Assembly: GCF_030930995.1 (NCBI RefSeq)
Contig: NZ_CP133217.1
Span: 2,222,001 to 2,286,000, forward strand
DNA from: Thiothrix subterranea
GTDB taxonomy: Bacteria; Pseudomonadota; Gammaproteobacteria; Thiotrichales; Thiotrichaceae
Direction of reading: 5' to 3'
Length of the DNA stretch: 64,000 bases
Of the stretch, positions 1 to 12,716 are shown piece by piece. The notes beneath the pieces were generated by a model. That model saw nothing but the letters and a program-made list of their open reading frames with translations. It ran no database searches and was not told the DNA's origin. Numbering within the stretch: the stretch's first letter is position 1; the number at the start of each line of letters is the position of its first letter. Both the position numbers and the translations under genes were made by a program.

Positions 1-105
1 ATCCTCAAACGCCTCACCAGCCAAGAACTGATTGCGGTGAATGATCAGCATATTACCTTGCTGGATGTGGCGGCGCTGGAAGCGTTGGTACGCATCGAGC
101 TTTAA
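1..105 (+). CDS. Crp/Fnr-family transcription regulator, C-terminal end (partial)
   Basis: Only the last 34 codons are inside the window, reading in frame from base 1 to a TAA at 103-105. The peptide (LKRLTSQELIAVNDQ, then ITLLDVAALEAL) has the form of the recognition-helix end and final strand/helix of a Crp/Fnr winged helix-turn-helix. The stop overlaps the convergent norQ stop by four bases. Its position beside nor/nir genes and five FNR-like palindromes suggests a DNR/NNR-type NO-responsive activator. The sensor domain is outside the window, so subfamily and ligand cannot be judged. Confidence 0.7.
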   Translation: MLKRLTSQELIAVNDQHITLLDVAALEALVRIEL

Positions 106-944
106 GCGAAAAATGTGTTAACCACTTCCATCAAGGCTTCCACCGTTTCGGGGTCATCGGTCAGCGGCTCGACCAGTGCAGCGCGACAGGCTGCGAGTGG
201 CTCGAAACCGTCCTGCATCAGCGTGGCAGTGTAGACCAGCAAACGGGTGGAGGCAGATTCTTCCAGATCGTGTTCTTTCAACACCCGCAACGCATTTGCC
301 AGCTTGACCAGTTGCGCAGCGAGTTGGGTATCCACACCGGTTTCTTGCGCCACAATACGGGTTTCGATCTCTGGTTTGGGATAGTCGAAACGCAGTGCCA
401 CGAAACGCTGGCGGGTAGAGGGTTTCATGCCCTTGAGCAAATTCTGGTAGCCGGGATTGTAGGACACCACCAGCATGAATTCGGGTGGGGCGTGCAAGGT
501 TTCGCCAGTACGTTCGATGGGCAGGATGCGGCGGTTGTCGGAAAGTGGGTGCAAGATCACGGTGGTATCTTTACGGGCTTCCACCACTTCGTCCAGATAG
601 CAGATTGCACCTTCGCGCACGGCACGGGTTAAGGGGCCGTCGTTCCAGTAGGTTTCGCCATCGCCGATGAGATGCCGCCCGACCAAATCTGCCGCGCTTA
701 AATCGTCGTGGCAGGCAACCGTGTACAGCGGCCTGCCCAGTTTGGCTGCCATGTGTTCGACGAAGCGGGTTTTGCCGCAACCCGTGGGGCCTTTGAGCAA
801 TACCGGCAATTGACGGCGGAAGGCGTGTTCAAACAGCGTCACTTCCTGCGCTTGTGCTTGGTAGTGGGGGATGGCGGCAGTCATTACAGATGGAAACGCC
901 GTCTCATGTTCACCTTGATGATAGTAAGGTTCAGTGTAAGCCAT
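102..944 (-). CDS. norQ: NorQ/CbbQ-type MoxR AAA+ ATPase
   Basis: AAA+ ATPase of the MoxR/CbbQ/NorQ group, which with a NorD-type VWA partner is needed to assemble active nitric oxide reductase, probably by inserting the non-haem iron. Counting from the chosen start, Walker A GPTGCGKT is at about residues 52-59 and Walker B ICYLDEV at about 114-120. The 280-aa length is typical. I chose the ATG at 944 because AAAGGG lies seven bases upstream; an ATG at 950 and a longer frame to 1004 are also open. No norD is seen here. An FNR/NNR-like box lies 60 bp upstream at 1004-1017, which ties the gene to the denitrification regulon. Confidence 0.88.
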   Translation of the reverse strand: MAYTEPYYHQGEHETAFPSVMTAAIPHYQAQAQEVTLFEHAFRRQLPVLLKGPTGCGKTRFVEHMAAKLGRPLYTVACHDDLSAADLVGRHLIGDGETYWNDGPLTRAVREGAICYLDEVVEARKDTTVILHPLSDNRRILPIERTGETLHAPPEFMLVVSYNPGYQNLLKGMKPSTRQRFVALRFDYPKPEIETRIVAQETGVDTQLAAQLVKLANALRVLKEHDLEESASTRLLVYTATLMQDGFEPLAACRAALVEPLTDDPETVEALMEVVNTFFA

Positions 945-1003
945 TGTCATACCCTTTGAAGTCAAGCATGGCGCAAGGGTAGGGCATGGCGACGCGGGGG
1001 ACA

Positions 1004-1017
1004 TTGATTCAGGTCAA
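1004..1017. promoter_or_regulatory. FNR/NNR-type box upstream of norQ
   Basis: TTGATTCAGGTCAA fits TTGAY-N4-GTCAA, the same pattern found upstream of norC, nirS and norE. It sits 60 bp before the norQ start codon. Binding by the regulator at the window edge is inferred from shared pattern and location. Confidence 0.65.
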
Positions 1018-1024
1018 GGATGTT

Positions 1025-1124
1025 GCGGTGAATAGTGGGGTTAATCGCCGCAAATTATGCGGTGAATAGGCTTGCGTTTGCGGTGATTAGGTTTTATAAA
1101 CACCATCATAGCTGCGGTGATTAC
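1025..1124. promoter_or_regulatory. Iterated GCGGTGAWTAR repeats, candidate operator of the Fic gene
   Basis: Four direct copies of GCGGTGA(A/T)TA(G/C) start at 1025, 1059, 1080 and 1114. An inverted relative (TTAATCGCCGCAA) lies at 1041-1053. The last copy ends just before the ATG of the Fic gene, so a protein bound there would block transcription start or the ribosome site. The Fic protein has a C-terminal region of wHTH appearance, so autoregulation is plausible but inferred. Confidence 0.5.
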
Positions 1125-1125
1125 G

Positions 1126-2247
1126 ATGAAATGGATACACGAACAACCTGATTGGCCTCATTTTTACTGGGATGACAAAGCCTTAAGCACCCCGTTAGCA
1201 TCGGTGCGCCATCAGCAAGGGCGGTTGCTGGGGCGCATGGAGGCATTGGGCTTTTCATTCCAGATGGAAGCCAGTTTGAATGCGCTGACCAATGACGTGG
1301 TGAAATCGTCTGCCATTGAAGGTGAGCGACTCAACCGTGCGGAAGTCCGGTCGTCGATTGCCCGCAAATTGGGGATGGATCAGGGCGGGCATTTGCCTGC
1401 CAGCCGCCACGTGGAGGGCATTGTCGAAGTGATGTTGGATGCGACGCAGGCTTACCAACAAGCGTTGACCGAAGAACGTTTATGCGCGTGGCACTGCGCT
1501 TTGTTTCCGAGCGGTTTCAGTGGCATGACCCCGATTATGGTGGGCATGTGGCGACCACCTTCGGCGGGGGCAATGCAGGTTATATCCGGTGGCTACGGGC
1601 GTACACGGGTGCATTTTGAAGCACCAGAAGCCACCCGCTTGCCAGAGGAAATGGCGGCGTTTTTGGATTGGTTCGCGGCTGATGGCGGGCTTGACCCGGT
1701 GCTGAAAGCGGGCGTGGCGCATTTTTGGTTTATTACCTTGCACCCGTTTGAGGATGGTAACGGGCGCATTGCCAGAGCGATTGCGGATATGGCGTTGGCA
1801 CGGGCGGATCAAACGCCGCAGCGATTTTACAGCATGTCGGCGCAAATTGAAGCCGAACGCAAACACTACTATGAGCAATTGGAACGCCAGCAACGCGGTT
1901 CGCTGGATATTACGCCGTGGCTTGGCTGGTTTTTGGGGTGTCTGGAGCGGGCAATTGTGAGTGCTGGGGAGGCGTTGGGCGCGGTGTTGCACAAAGCTAA
2001 GGTGTGGGAGTGCTTGCATCCTTATGCGGTGAATGCGCGGCAGCGGGTGGTGTTGAATCGGATGCTGGGTGATTTCGAGGGGTATTTGAACACATCAAAA
2101 TACGCGACCTTGGCGAAATGCTCGAATGATACGGCTTTGCGCGATATTGCAGCGTTGCTGGCGTGGGGCGTGTTGGTGCAGAATCCGGCGAAGGGGCGGA
2201 GTACCAGTTATCGGCTGGTGACTGCGGCGGAGTTACAGCAGGTGTAG
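1126..2247 (+). CDS. Fic-family protein with N-terminal DUF4172-like domain
   Basis: Fic enzymes transfer AMP or other nucleotide moieties to target proteins. The catalytic motif HPFEDGNGRIAR begins at about residue 206 and is complete. An N-terminal SSAIEG segment (about residues 61-66) matches the inhibitory motif (S/T)xxxE(G/N) of self-inhibited class II Fic proteins. The start MKWIHEQPDWPHFYWD is typical of the DUF4172-Fic architecture, so I take the ATG at 1126 rather than the in-frame GTG at 1117. The last 90 or so residues look like a winged helix. It stands alone between norQ and norFE, and the repeats overlapping its start suggest autoregulation. The target is unknown. Confidence 0.88.
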   Translation: MKWIHEQPDWPHFYWDDKALSTPLASVRHQQGRLLGRMEALGFSFQMEASLNALTNDVVKSSAIEGERLNRAEVRSSIARKLGMDQGGHLPASRHVEGIVEVMLDATQAYQQALTEERLCAWHCALFPSGFSGMTPIMVGMWRPPSAGAMQVISGGYGRTRVHFEAPEATRLPEEMAAFLDWFAADGGLDPVLKAGVAHFWFITLHPFEDGNGRIARAIADMALARADQTPQRFYSMSAQIEAERKHYYEQLERQQRGSLDITPWLGWFLGCLERAIVSAGEALGAVLHKAKVWECLHPYAVNARQRVVLNRMLGDFEGYLNTSKYATLAKCSNDTALRDIAALLAWGVLVQNPAKGRSTSYRLVTAAELQQV

Positions 2248-2253
2248 CGGATG

Positions 2254-2502
2254 TTACATCCCCAGTCCATACGCCACCAAAATCAACCCCAACACCAGCA
2301 CCAACCAGCCATGCACCAATAGCCGCCAGCGCAATGCCACCCCGCGCAAGCCCATAAAATCCGCAATCACAAAATGCCCTTTGACGAATACCGAAGCCAA
2401 CAACGCCAGCACCAGCCATTGCCCGCTATAACCCCCTTGCCCCGCCCACCACGTCAGCAAGGTCAACACCACCAATAACAACCACACCAGCCACGCTTTC
2501 AT
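2254..2502 (-). CDS. norF: NorF-like small membrane protein (cytochrome oxidase subunit IV-type)
   Basis: An 82-aa protein with three hydrophobic segments (about residues 3-20, 27-45 and 60-80), the size and form of the prokaryotic cytochrome c oxidase subunit IV/NorF group. It follows norE directly: the norE TGA is at 2507-2509 and this ATG at 2502-2500, with GAGGTGA overlapping the norE end as ribosome site, so the two are probably translationally coupled. NorE and NorF are accessory membrane proteins that support NO reductase activity in denitrifiers. The name rests on context and topology, since such short proteins diverge fast. Confidence 0.72.
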   Translation of the reverse strand: MKAWLVWLLLVVLTLLTWWAGQGGYSGQWLVLALLASVFVKGHFVIADFMGLRGVALRWRLLVHGWLVLVLGLILVAYGLGM

Positions 2503-2506
2503 GCCA

Positions 2507-3106
2507 TCACCTCATCACGTAGACCAGCGGGAACAGCACAATCCACACCAGATCGACCATGTGCCAATACGACGCGCCCGTTTCCACGCCTGTGTGTTGG
2601 GTAGCGGAATAGTCGCCCGTATGCGCCTTCCACGCGACCGCACCCAAGATAATCATCCCCATGATGACGTGCATGAAATGAAAAAACGTCAACGACAGGT
2701 AAAACATATAAAACGTATTGGTGCTAAGGCTGATGCCATGCGCAAATTTGTCGGCAAATTCCACCCCTTTCAAGAACAAAAATACCGCCCCACTCGCTAC
2801 ACCGCCCAGCAACCAATTGCGGCATAACACGCTATTACCTGCTTTGATCGCCTGCACCGCCAGGACCACAAACAAACTACCCGTCAGCAAAGTTACCGTA
2901 TTTGCCGCGCCAATATCACGGTTCAAGGTTTGCTGGTAGTGATTGAACAATTCCACATTGCCGCTGCGAGCAAAAGCGTAAGAGGCGAAAAAAACCGCAA
3001 ATACCAGCAGTTCGGCGAGGATAAAAAACCACATCGCCAAGTCCCCCGGCAGGGGAACAGGGCGAGGTGGGGAGGAGGAAACCGATGGTGTATTTAGTAA
3101 ACTCAT
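2507..3106 (-). CDS. norE: NorE-like cytochrome c oxidase subunit III family protein
   Basis: A 199-aa integral membrane protein with about five transmembrane helices and subunit III hallmarks: LPGDLAMWFFILAEL near the N terminus, TFFHFMHVIMGM in the middle and ETGASYWHMVDLVWI near the C terminus. No subunit I or II gene is nearby, and norF follows at once, so NorE is more likely than a true oxidase subunit. Two FNR/NNR-like palindromes lie 36 and 66 bp upstream. The first 20 residues are Pro/Ser-rich and poorly conserved, so the exact start is slightly uncertain. Confidence 0.83.
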   Translation of the reverse strand: MSLLNTPSVSSSPPRPVPLPGDLAMWFFILAELLVFAVFFASYAFARSGNVELFNHYQQTLNRDIGAANTVTLLTGSLFVVLAVQAIKAGNSVLCRNWLLGGVASGAVFLFLKGVEFADKFAHGISLSTNTFYMFYLSLTFFHFMHVIMGMIILGAVAWKAHTGDYSATQHTGVETGASYWHMVDLVWIVLFPLVYVMR

Positions 3107-3141
3107 GCCACGCAGCTTAGGTCAGCGAAACACCGCCAACA

Positions 3142-3185
3142 TTGACCCAAGTCAAGATCAGCCCCCCTCACTTAACCCAAGTCAA
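3142..3185. promoter_or_regulatory. Two FNR/NNR-type boxes in the norE / TonB-receptor divergent promoter
   Basis: TTGACCCAAGTCAA (3142-3155) is a perfect TTGAC-N4-GTCAA palindrome, and TTAACCCAAGTCAA (3172-3185) differs by one base. They are 30 bp apart, about three helical turns, in the 142-bp gap between the divergent norE and TonB-receptor genes. One regulator could therefore act on both. The spacing suggests binding on the same helix face. Confidence 0.65.
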
Positions 3186-3248
3186 GGCACGGCTGCCACA
3201 CTGTTGCTTTACTGACCGGAATTCCTCAACCTTCAAGGAGTCCGTGTC

Positions 3249-5162
3249 ATGCCGAAAAAATTACTCGCCATCCTCATCGCGGCTACCAGTCTGAATGCCG
3301 CCGCCGATACCCCCGACACCCTCGATGACATTACTGTGACCGCCACCCGCACCGAGAGCAAAGTCAAACAAGCCCCCAGCAGCGTCACCGTGATGACCCG
3401 CAAGGACATTGCCCAAAAAGGCGGCGAAAACGTGTTAGAAACCCTGCGCGGCACACCCGGTATCAACCTGCAAGGCGTTGGCTCAGGCGGACGCAAAACC
3501 ATCAGCTTGCGCGGCATGGAAAGCAAACATACCCTACTACTGGTTGATGGCAAACGCCTGCCTGCCAGCAACGATGTCATCGGCCCCAACACCGACTACC
3601 AATACGACTGGATTCCGGTCGAACAAATCGAACGCATCGAAGTCGTGCGCGGCCCCATGTCCGTCCTCTACGGCTCGGATGCCTTAGGAGGCGTGGTCAA
3701 TATCATTACCCGCAAACCCAGCCAAACCCCGACGGGTGATGCCAAACTCACCAGCCGCAGTGCCTCCGGTGATGCAGGCGGCGACGGTCACGATGTGGAA
3801 CTCAACCTCAGCGGCGGCGTGCGCGACAACCTGCAACTCAGCATCGGTGGGCAACAATCCCACCGTTCCGCCGTTGCCAGCCAACTCGACCCGCGCCAAT
3901 CCGCCATCGAAGGTAAGGAAAAACAGCAAGTGTCCCTCAATGCCGACTGGCAACCCGCCGCTGGTCACAACATCAAGTTGGAACACAGTGCAGGGCAGGA
4001 AAAACGCTGGTACAACACCATCACCCGCACCAACGCCCCTTACCAAAGCCATTACGACCTTGACCGCCAACAAACCTCACTGGGTTGGAAAGGCACGTTA
4101 GGCAAGACCGTATCGTCAGTGCGTGCCTACCAAAGCAGCGTTGACATCACCAATCACGCCACTGCGCCCGGTACGGCTACTGACCCGCAAACCCTGCAAG
4201 ACACCGTGGTGGAAGGCAATACCCGCTTCACCCTCGGCGACAAACACTTCATTACCACGGGCTTGGAACACCGCACCGAACGGCTGGAAAACCCCAAACT
4301 CTCCGGCGGCAACGCGGAAATCACCCTCAAATCCGCCTACGCCCAAGACGAAATCGCCCTCTCCGAGCGTACTCACCTTACCGTTGGGGTGCGTCAAGAT
4401 GAACACGATACCTTCGGTGGCGAAACCAGCCCGCGTGTTTCCATCGTCCGCGATGTCAACGACAAGCTGACCCTCAAAGCCAGCTACGGGCATGGTTTCC
4501 GCGCCCCGACCATCAAACAGGCAGCCCCCGGTTACAGCTTCCAGAGCGGCAAAATCCTCATCAAAAGCAACCCCGACCTGCAACCGGAAACCAATGACGC
4601 GCTGGAACTGGGCGCAAGCTATAGCAATGGTAAACTCAACCTCAATGCTGCCGTCTTCGACAACAAGGTGAAAAACCTGATCGACACCCGCCTGAACCAA
4701 ACGCTGGCGGGTGGTGTACAGGAATGGCTTTACGCCAATACCGACGAAGCCCGCTTGCGCGGCGCAGAAATTTCTGTCGCCCTGCCAATACGTGACGGGC
4801 TAAAGCTCAACACCAGTTACCAATACCTCGATGCCAAAGATGGCGATAAGCAACGGCTGGATCGTCGCCCACGCCATACCCTATCTACAGGGGTTGCATG
4901 GGAGAAAAACGGTTGGAAAACCAACCTGCAAGCCGAACACCTTGCCGACCAAACCATTGCTTCACCCACGACAGGCATTCAGGCAGACGTGCCGGATTAC
5001 ACCCTGTGGAATGCCGGAGTGCGCAAAGCTGTCAGCAAGCATCTGGAAGTGGGTGTGGGTATCGAAAACCTGACGGATGTACGGCTGGAAGATGAATCTA
5101 CCGCCTTCCGCCATGAAGAATACCCACGGACGGTGCGGCTGGAACTCAAAGGAAGCTTCTAA
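3249..5162 (+). CDS. TonB-dependent outer-membrane receptor
   Basis: A 637-aa protein with a signal peptide (residues 1 to about 19), a TonB-box-like segment (DDITVTATR), a plug domain (NVLETLRGTPGINLQG, then IERIEVVRGPMSVLYGSDALGGVVNII) and a C-terminal 22-strand barrel ending in the usual aromatic residue (LELKGSF). AAGGAG at 3235-3240 precedes the ATG. The family imports siderophores, haem, cobalamin or chelated metals; sequence alone points to the CirA/FepA-like side, not to a definite ligand. It shares a divergent promoter with norEF that carries two FNR/NNR-like boxes, so uptake of iron, haem or copper for denitrification enzymes is a reasonable inference. Confidence 0.9.
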   Translation: MPKKLLAILIAATSLNAAADTPDTLDDITVTATRTESKVKQAPSSVTVMTRKDIAQKGGENVLETLRGTPGINLQGVGSGGRKTISLRGMESKHTLLLVDGKRLPASNDVIGPNTDYQYDWIPVEQIERIEVVRGPMSVLYGSDALGGVVNIITRKPSQTPTGDAKLTSRSASGDAGGDGHDVELNLSGGVRDNLQLSIGGQQSHRSAVASQLDPRQSAIEGKEKQQVSLNADWQPAAGHNIKLEHSAGQEKRWYNTITRTNAPYQSHYDLDRQQTSLGWKGTLGKTVSSVRAYQSSVDITNHATAPGTATDPQTLQDTVVEGNTRFTLGDKHFITTGLEHRTERLENPKLSGGNAEITLKSAYAQDEIALSERTHLTVGVRQDEHDTFGGETSPRVSIVRDVNDKLTLKASYGHGFRAPTIKQAAPGYSFQSGKILIKSNPDLQPETNDALELGASYSNGKLNLNAAVFDNKVKNLIDTRLNQTLAGGVQEWLYANTDEARLRGAEISVALPIRDGLKLNTSYQYLDAKDGDKQRLDRRPRHTLSTGVAWEKNGWKTNLQAEHLADQTIASPTTGIQADVPDYTLWNAGVRKAVSKHLEVGVGIENLTDVRLEDESTAFRHEEYPRTVRLELKGSF

Positions 5163-5170
5163 ATAAAAAA

Positions 5171-5191
5171 GGGCGGATAAATTATCCGCCC
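5171..5191. terminator. Bidirectional hairpin terminator between TonB receptor and nirS
   Basis: Arms GGGCGGATAA and TTATCCGCCC face each other with one central base. A-rich sequence on the left becomes a U-run for the leftward nirS transcript, so the terminator should work best for nirS. It also lies nine bases past the receptor stop. Confidence 0.75.
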
Positions 5192-5217
5192 CCTTGCCTC
5201 ACTAGCATCGCCTATTA

Positions 5218-7080
<1,863 letters not shown>

Positions 7081-7084
<4 letters not shown>

Positions 7085-7998
7085 GTGCGTTTTTCCACAA
7101 TACCCGCACCTTTCGCCACCACTTTGGCACGTTCGCCATCCACCCATTGCAATAATGGGACACCACTGGCGTGTTCCTGCACTTTGTCGCAGGCATCAAT
7201 ACAGCTATGGCATTGGGTGCAAGTGAACATATTGCGCTTGATGGTGCGTGGTTTCAGGCGCATCGGGCAGGCATGTTCACAAGACGCATCGCAATCGCTA
7301 CACAGCTTGGCACGGGGGCTATCGAAACCGACCACCAAGGCTTTGCGGTTTGCCATCCAGATAAAACTTTGTGCAACCCCAAGAGCGCAACCGAAACGGC
7401 AAAACAAATGCCGCGCTAAGGTAAACTCAAGCGTCAGCAATACTGTACCTACCCCAATAAACAAGGCTTGGTTGCGAGTTAGCGAAAGTGTCAGCAAGTT
7501 GGTGTAAATTTCTTTGGGTGGCAACAAATACGTCAACAACACCACAGCCCACACCAATGCAATGACGACCGCAGCCCCCAGCGTCACCGACCAATACCAC
7601 GGATTAAGCGGGACGTGTGTTCCATCTGCTTGCTGTTGCGGTAATGCCTGCTTTTCCCACAAGCTGGGCTTGCCAGAAGCACGGCGCATTAAACCGTTAA
7701 GCAATTCCACCATCGCAAAATGTGGGCATAACCAGCCGCAATACAAACGCCCGTACTTCCATGAAATCCAGCCACCAATGCCTACGACCAGAAAAATTGG
7801 CAGGAATATGCGCAAGAAAATACTGCCCACCATGTCGAGGCTGTCACTTTGCGCAGTAAAACCCAGCCGCCAAGGTTCACCCAAAAAGAACAGGTGATTG
7901 ACGGTCAGATCAAACCGGAACAAATCCAGTGGCGGGGCAAGTACAAACAAAGCAAAAAAAGCCACGCGGGCTAACAAACGGTAACGTTGCATCATCAT
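7081..7998 (-). CDS. Membrane polyferredoxin (NapH/CcoG-like 4Fe-4S protein)
   Basis: A 305-aa membrane protein with about five hydrophobic segments. It has CGWLCP and CRFGC motifs near membrane helices and two cysteine clusters at the C terminus (CSDCDASCEHACP and CTQCHSCIDACDK), enough for two 4Fe-4S clusters. This is the NapH/NosR-C/CcoG (FixG) type of electron-transfer polyferredoxin. It follows norB after 54 bp that hold a palindromic repeat, and precedes nirS. It may pass electrons from quinol to a periplasmic reductase or serve NO reductase assembly; neither can be decided from sequence. Three consecutive ATGs open the gene. Confidence 0.82.
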
Positions 7999-8015
7999 GA
8001 TTCGCTATTCCAGTC

Positions 8016-8034
8016 CCTCCCCGACGCGGGGAGG
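8016..8034. repeat. GC-rich palindrome between norB and polyferredoxin gene
   Basis: CCTCCCC and GGGGAGG flank a five-base loop, followed by TTAGGAGGG. It resembles the palindromes at 12674 and 60229-60316, so it is probably one of a dispersed family. It may attenuate readthrough from norB. Confidence 0.5.
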
Positions 8035-8052
8035 TTAGGAGGGATTTCTTTG

Positions 8053-9872
<1,820 letters not shown>

Positions 9873-9936
9873 GGTGTGAGTCCCTCCGTAAAAAAGTGTT
9901 AGGAAGGAGGTTAGGGGAATGAGTGGGTTAGCGGCC

Positions 9937-9950
9937 TTGATTCAAGTCAA
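9937..9950. promoter_or_regulatory. FNR/NNR-type box upstream of norCB
   Basis: TTGATTCAAGTCAA matches TTGAY-N4-GTCAA and lies 65 bp before the norC start. Spacing to the start codon is close to that at norQ (60 bp) and nirS (75 bp). Confidence 0.7.
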
Positions 9951-10041
9951 GTGCCAAATGTGGAACAGCCACACGTCGCCCTAGGAATCTGTAACCGGGG
10001 TTGCTATCATCCTTCGCTTTCTCTCGTATTAGCGAAATATC

Positions 10042-11137
10042 ATGGAACTCAACCCCACCTACACCAAAATCAAAGATCTCCAAGGGCGCGTGGACGCTCT
10101 GCGGGGGTATCTTTGACTACGAAGTCAAACACGAACGTTTAGAAGAAGTTACCCGCGAACTCGAAGACCCCAAAGTCTGGGATAACCCGCAGCGGGCGCA
10201 AGATCTTGGCAAAGAACGCGCCATTCTCGAAGGCATTGTCGGCGGCATTGATAAAATCAGTTCCGGCCTTGCTGACGCCAAAGAGCTGCTCGAACTCGCC
10301 GAAATGGAAGACGACGAAGACAGCGCCAATGCCGTGATTGCTGATGTCGATGGCATCGACAAACACGTTGCCCAGCTCGAATTTGAACGCATGTTCTCCG
10401 GCCCGATGGATCGCAACAACGCTTTCCTCGACATTCAAGCCGGTTCGGGTGGCACGGAAGCGCAAGACTGGGCGGAAATCCTGTTGCGCATGTATTTGCG
10501 TTGGGGCGAAGCCAAAGGTTTCAAAGTGGAATTGCTCGAAGCCAGCCCCGGCGACGTGGCGGGCATTAAAGGCGCGAGTATCAGCTTTGAAGGCCCTTAC
10601 GCCTTTGGCTGGTTGCGTACTGAAACCGGCGTACATCGCTTGGTGCGCAAATCGCCGTTCGACTCTGGCAACCGTCGCCACACCTCGTTCAGCGGCGTTT
10701 TTGTCTCGCCGGAAGTCGATGACAATATCGAAATCGACATCAATCCTGCGGATTTGCGCATCGACGTATACCGTGCTTCCGGTGCGGGCGGTCAGCACAT
10801 CAACAAAACCGAATCGGCGGTGCGGATTACCCATACGCCCACCAATACGGTGGTGCAATGCCAGAGCGGTCGTTCCCAGCACCAGAACAAAGACAACGCG
10901 ATGAAGCAATTGCGTGCCAAACTCTACGAGTTGGAAATGCAAAAGCGCAACGTCGAAAAGCAGGCGTTGGAAGACAGCAAATCCGACATTGGTTGGGGCA
11001 GTCAGATTCGGTCGTATGTTCTCGACCAGTCGCGCATTAAGGATTTGCGCACGGGTGTGGAAACAGCCAATACACAAGCGGTATTGGACGGCGATCTGGA
11101 CAAATTTATTGAAGCCAGCTTAAAAAGCGGGCTGTAA
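10042..11137 (+). CDS. prfB: Peptide chain release factor 2 (programmed +1 frameshift)
   Basis: RF2 ends translation at UGA and UAA. The gene is in two frames: codons from ATG 10042 run 24 residues to an in-frame TGA at 10114-10116, and translation resumes in +1 from GAC at 10115 to the stop at 11135-11137. The product is about 364 residues, normal for RF2. The downstream part has the stop-recognition tripeptide SPF ([14 protein letters not shown]) and the catalytic GGQ ([14 protein letters not shown]). lysS follows after 13 bp, the same order as in E. coli, and the two probably form an operon. Confidence 0.96.
10101..10117 (+). promoter_or_regulatory. prfB autoregulatory frameshift site
   Basis: The internal Shine-Dalgarno-like CGGGGG is followed by TAT CTT TGA C, the standard RF2 slip site. 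When RF2 is scarce the ribosome slips from CTT into the +1 frame at the poor UGA-C stop. This is a conserved feedback loop, here with CGG replacing the usual AGG before GGG. Confidence 0.95.
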
Positions 11138-11150
11138 AAGCGAGACTGTT

Positions 11151-12656
11151 ATGAGCGAACACGACAACCATCACGACCAGCATGATGAGAATAAACTGAT
11201 CACGCAACGCCGCGACAAGCTGGCAAAATTGCGCGAACAGGGCAAGGCGTTTCCCAATGACGTGGTGCGTGAGCACAAAGCGGCGGATTTGCAGCAGGAA
11301 TACGGCGCAAATGATAAGGAATGGTTTGAAGAGCACGCCATCCCCGTGACGGTGGCGGGACGCATGATGCTCCAGCGCGTGATGGGCAAGGCGAGTTTTG
11401 CGACGATTTCGGATGCGTCCGGGCGGATTCAGCTATACGCGCAGAAAAACGTGCTCGGTGATGAGATTTTTGACGATTATTGCCATTGGGATTTGGGCGA
11501 CATTATCTGGGCTTCCGGGATGTTGTTCAAAACCAAAACGGGCGAATTGTCGGTGAAGGTGCATGAAATCCGCTTGCTGACCAAATCGTTGCGCCCGTTG
11601 CCGGAAAAATTCCACGGCTTGACTGACCACGAACAGCGTTACCGCCAGCGTTACATTGATTTGATTATGAATCAGGAAAGCCGTGAAGCGTTTGTGATGC
11701 GTTCCAAAATTGTGGGTTATATCCGCAACTTTTTCATGCAGCGCGATTTTCTGGAAGTGGAAACGCCGATGTTGCAGATTATTCCCGGTGGGGCGACCGC
11801 ACGTCCGTTTGTGACGCACCACAATGCGTTGGATTTGCCGATGTACTTGCGGATTGCGCCGGAATTGTTCCTCAAGCGGCTGGTCGTCGGTGGGTTTGAA
11901 CGGGTGTTTGAAATCAACCGCAATTTCCGCAACGAAGGGCTTTCCACGCGCCACAACCCTGAATTCACCATGATTGAATTCTATCAGGCGTATGCGACTT
12001 ACCACGATTTGATGGATTTGACCGAAAGCCTGATGCGCGGTATCGCCACCGATGTGGTGGGCAGCCATGAAATTACGTATCAGGGCGAAACCTTCGATTT
12101 TGACAAGCCGTTTGCGCGGATGAGTGTGCGCAGTTCCATTCTGCACTTCAACCCGGAACTGTCTGCCGAACAGCTTGATACGCTGGAAGGCGCACGCGAA
12201 GTGGCGCGTAAACTTGGCATTCCGCTTAAAGATGGTTACGGTTTGGGCAAAGTGCAAATCGAGATTTTCGAGAAAACTGTTGAACACCGTTTGCTGCAAC
12301 CAACCTTTATCACCGAATATCCAGCGGAAGTGTCGCCATTGGCGCGGCGCAATGATGCGAATCCGTTCATCACTGACCGCTTCGAGTTTTTTGTTGGCGG
12401 GCGTGAGATTGGCAATGGTTTCTCCGAGTTGAATGACGCGGAAGATCAGGCAGAACGCTTTATGCAGCAAGTCGCGGATAAAGATGCGGGCGACGATGAA
12501 GCGATGCATTTTGATGCAGATTACATTCGTGCGTTGGAATACGGGATGCCGCCAACAGCGGGTGAGGGGATTGGGATTGATCGCTTGGTGATGTTGTTTA
12601 CGGATGCGCCTTCGATTAGAGACGTGATACTTTTTCCGCACATGAGGCCGGAATAG
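11151..12656 (+). CDS. lysS: Lysyl-tRNA synthetase, class II
   Basis: Charges tRNA-Lys. The 501 residues have the N-terminal OB-fold anticodon domain ([19 protein letters not shown]) and the class II catalytic core with motif 2 ([16 protein letters not shown]) and motif 3 ([19 protein letters not shown]). It ends FPHMRPE, the normal C terminus. It begins 13 bp after prfB. A His/Asp-rich first dozen residues is a mild oddity. A large palindromic repeat follows the stop. Confidence 0.97.
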   Translation: MSEHDNHHDQHDENKLITQRRDKLAKLREQGKAFPNDVVREHKAADLQQEYGANDKEWFEEHAIPVTVAGRMMLQRVMGKASFATISDASGRIQLYAQKNVLGDEIFDDYCHWDLGDIIWASGMLFKTKTGELSVKVHEIRLLTKSLRPLPEKFHGLTDHEQRYRQRYIDLIMNQESREAFVMRSKIVGYIRNFFMQRDFLEVETPMLQIIPGGATARPFVTHHNALDLPMYLRIAPELFLKRLVVGGFERVFEINRNFRNEGLSTRHNPEFTMIEFYQAYATYHDLMDLTESLMRGIATDVVGSHEITYQGETFDFDKPFARMSVRSSILHFNPELSAEQLDTLEGAREVARKLGIPLKDGYGLGKVQIEIFEKTVEHRLLQPTFITEYPAEVSPLARRNDANPFITDRFEFFVGGREIGNGFSELNDAEDQAERFMQQVADKDAGDDEAMHFDADYIRALEYGMPPTAGEGIGIDRLVMLFTDAPSIRDVILFPHMRPE

Positions 12657-12657
12657 G

Positions 12658-12713
12658 AAGAAATCCCTCCTGACCTCCCCTTATCAGGGGAGGAATTGAG
12701 AGGTGGATTTCAG
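12658..12713. repeat. Nested palindromic repeat between lysS and gph
   Basis: The core CCTCCCCT-TATC-AGGGGAGG (12674-12693) is enclosed by outer arms GAAATCC and GGATTTC. It sits between two convergent genes and could act as a terminator on both strands. The core recurs at 60229-60316. Confidence 0.6.
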
Positions 12714-12716
12714 TGT

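Noticed and set aside
3249-5162. NosA/OprC copper receptor for N2O reductase
   Set aside because: The plug has general CirA/FepA-like features and I see no methionine/cysteine-rich copper motif; nos genes are absent.
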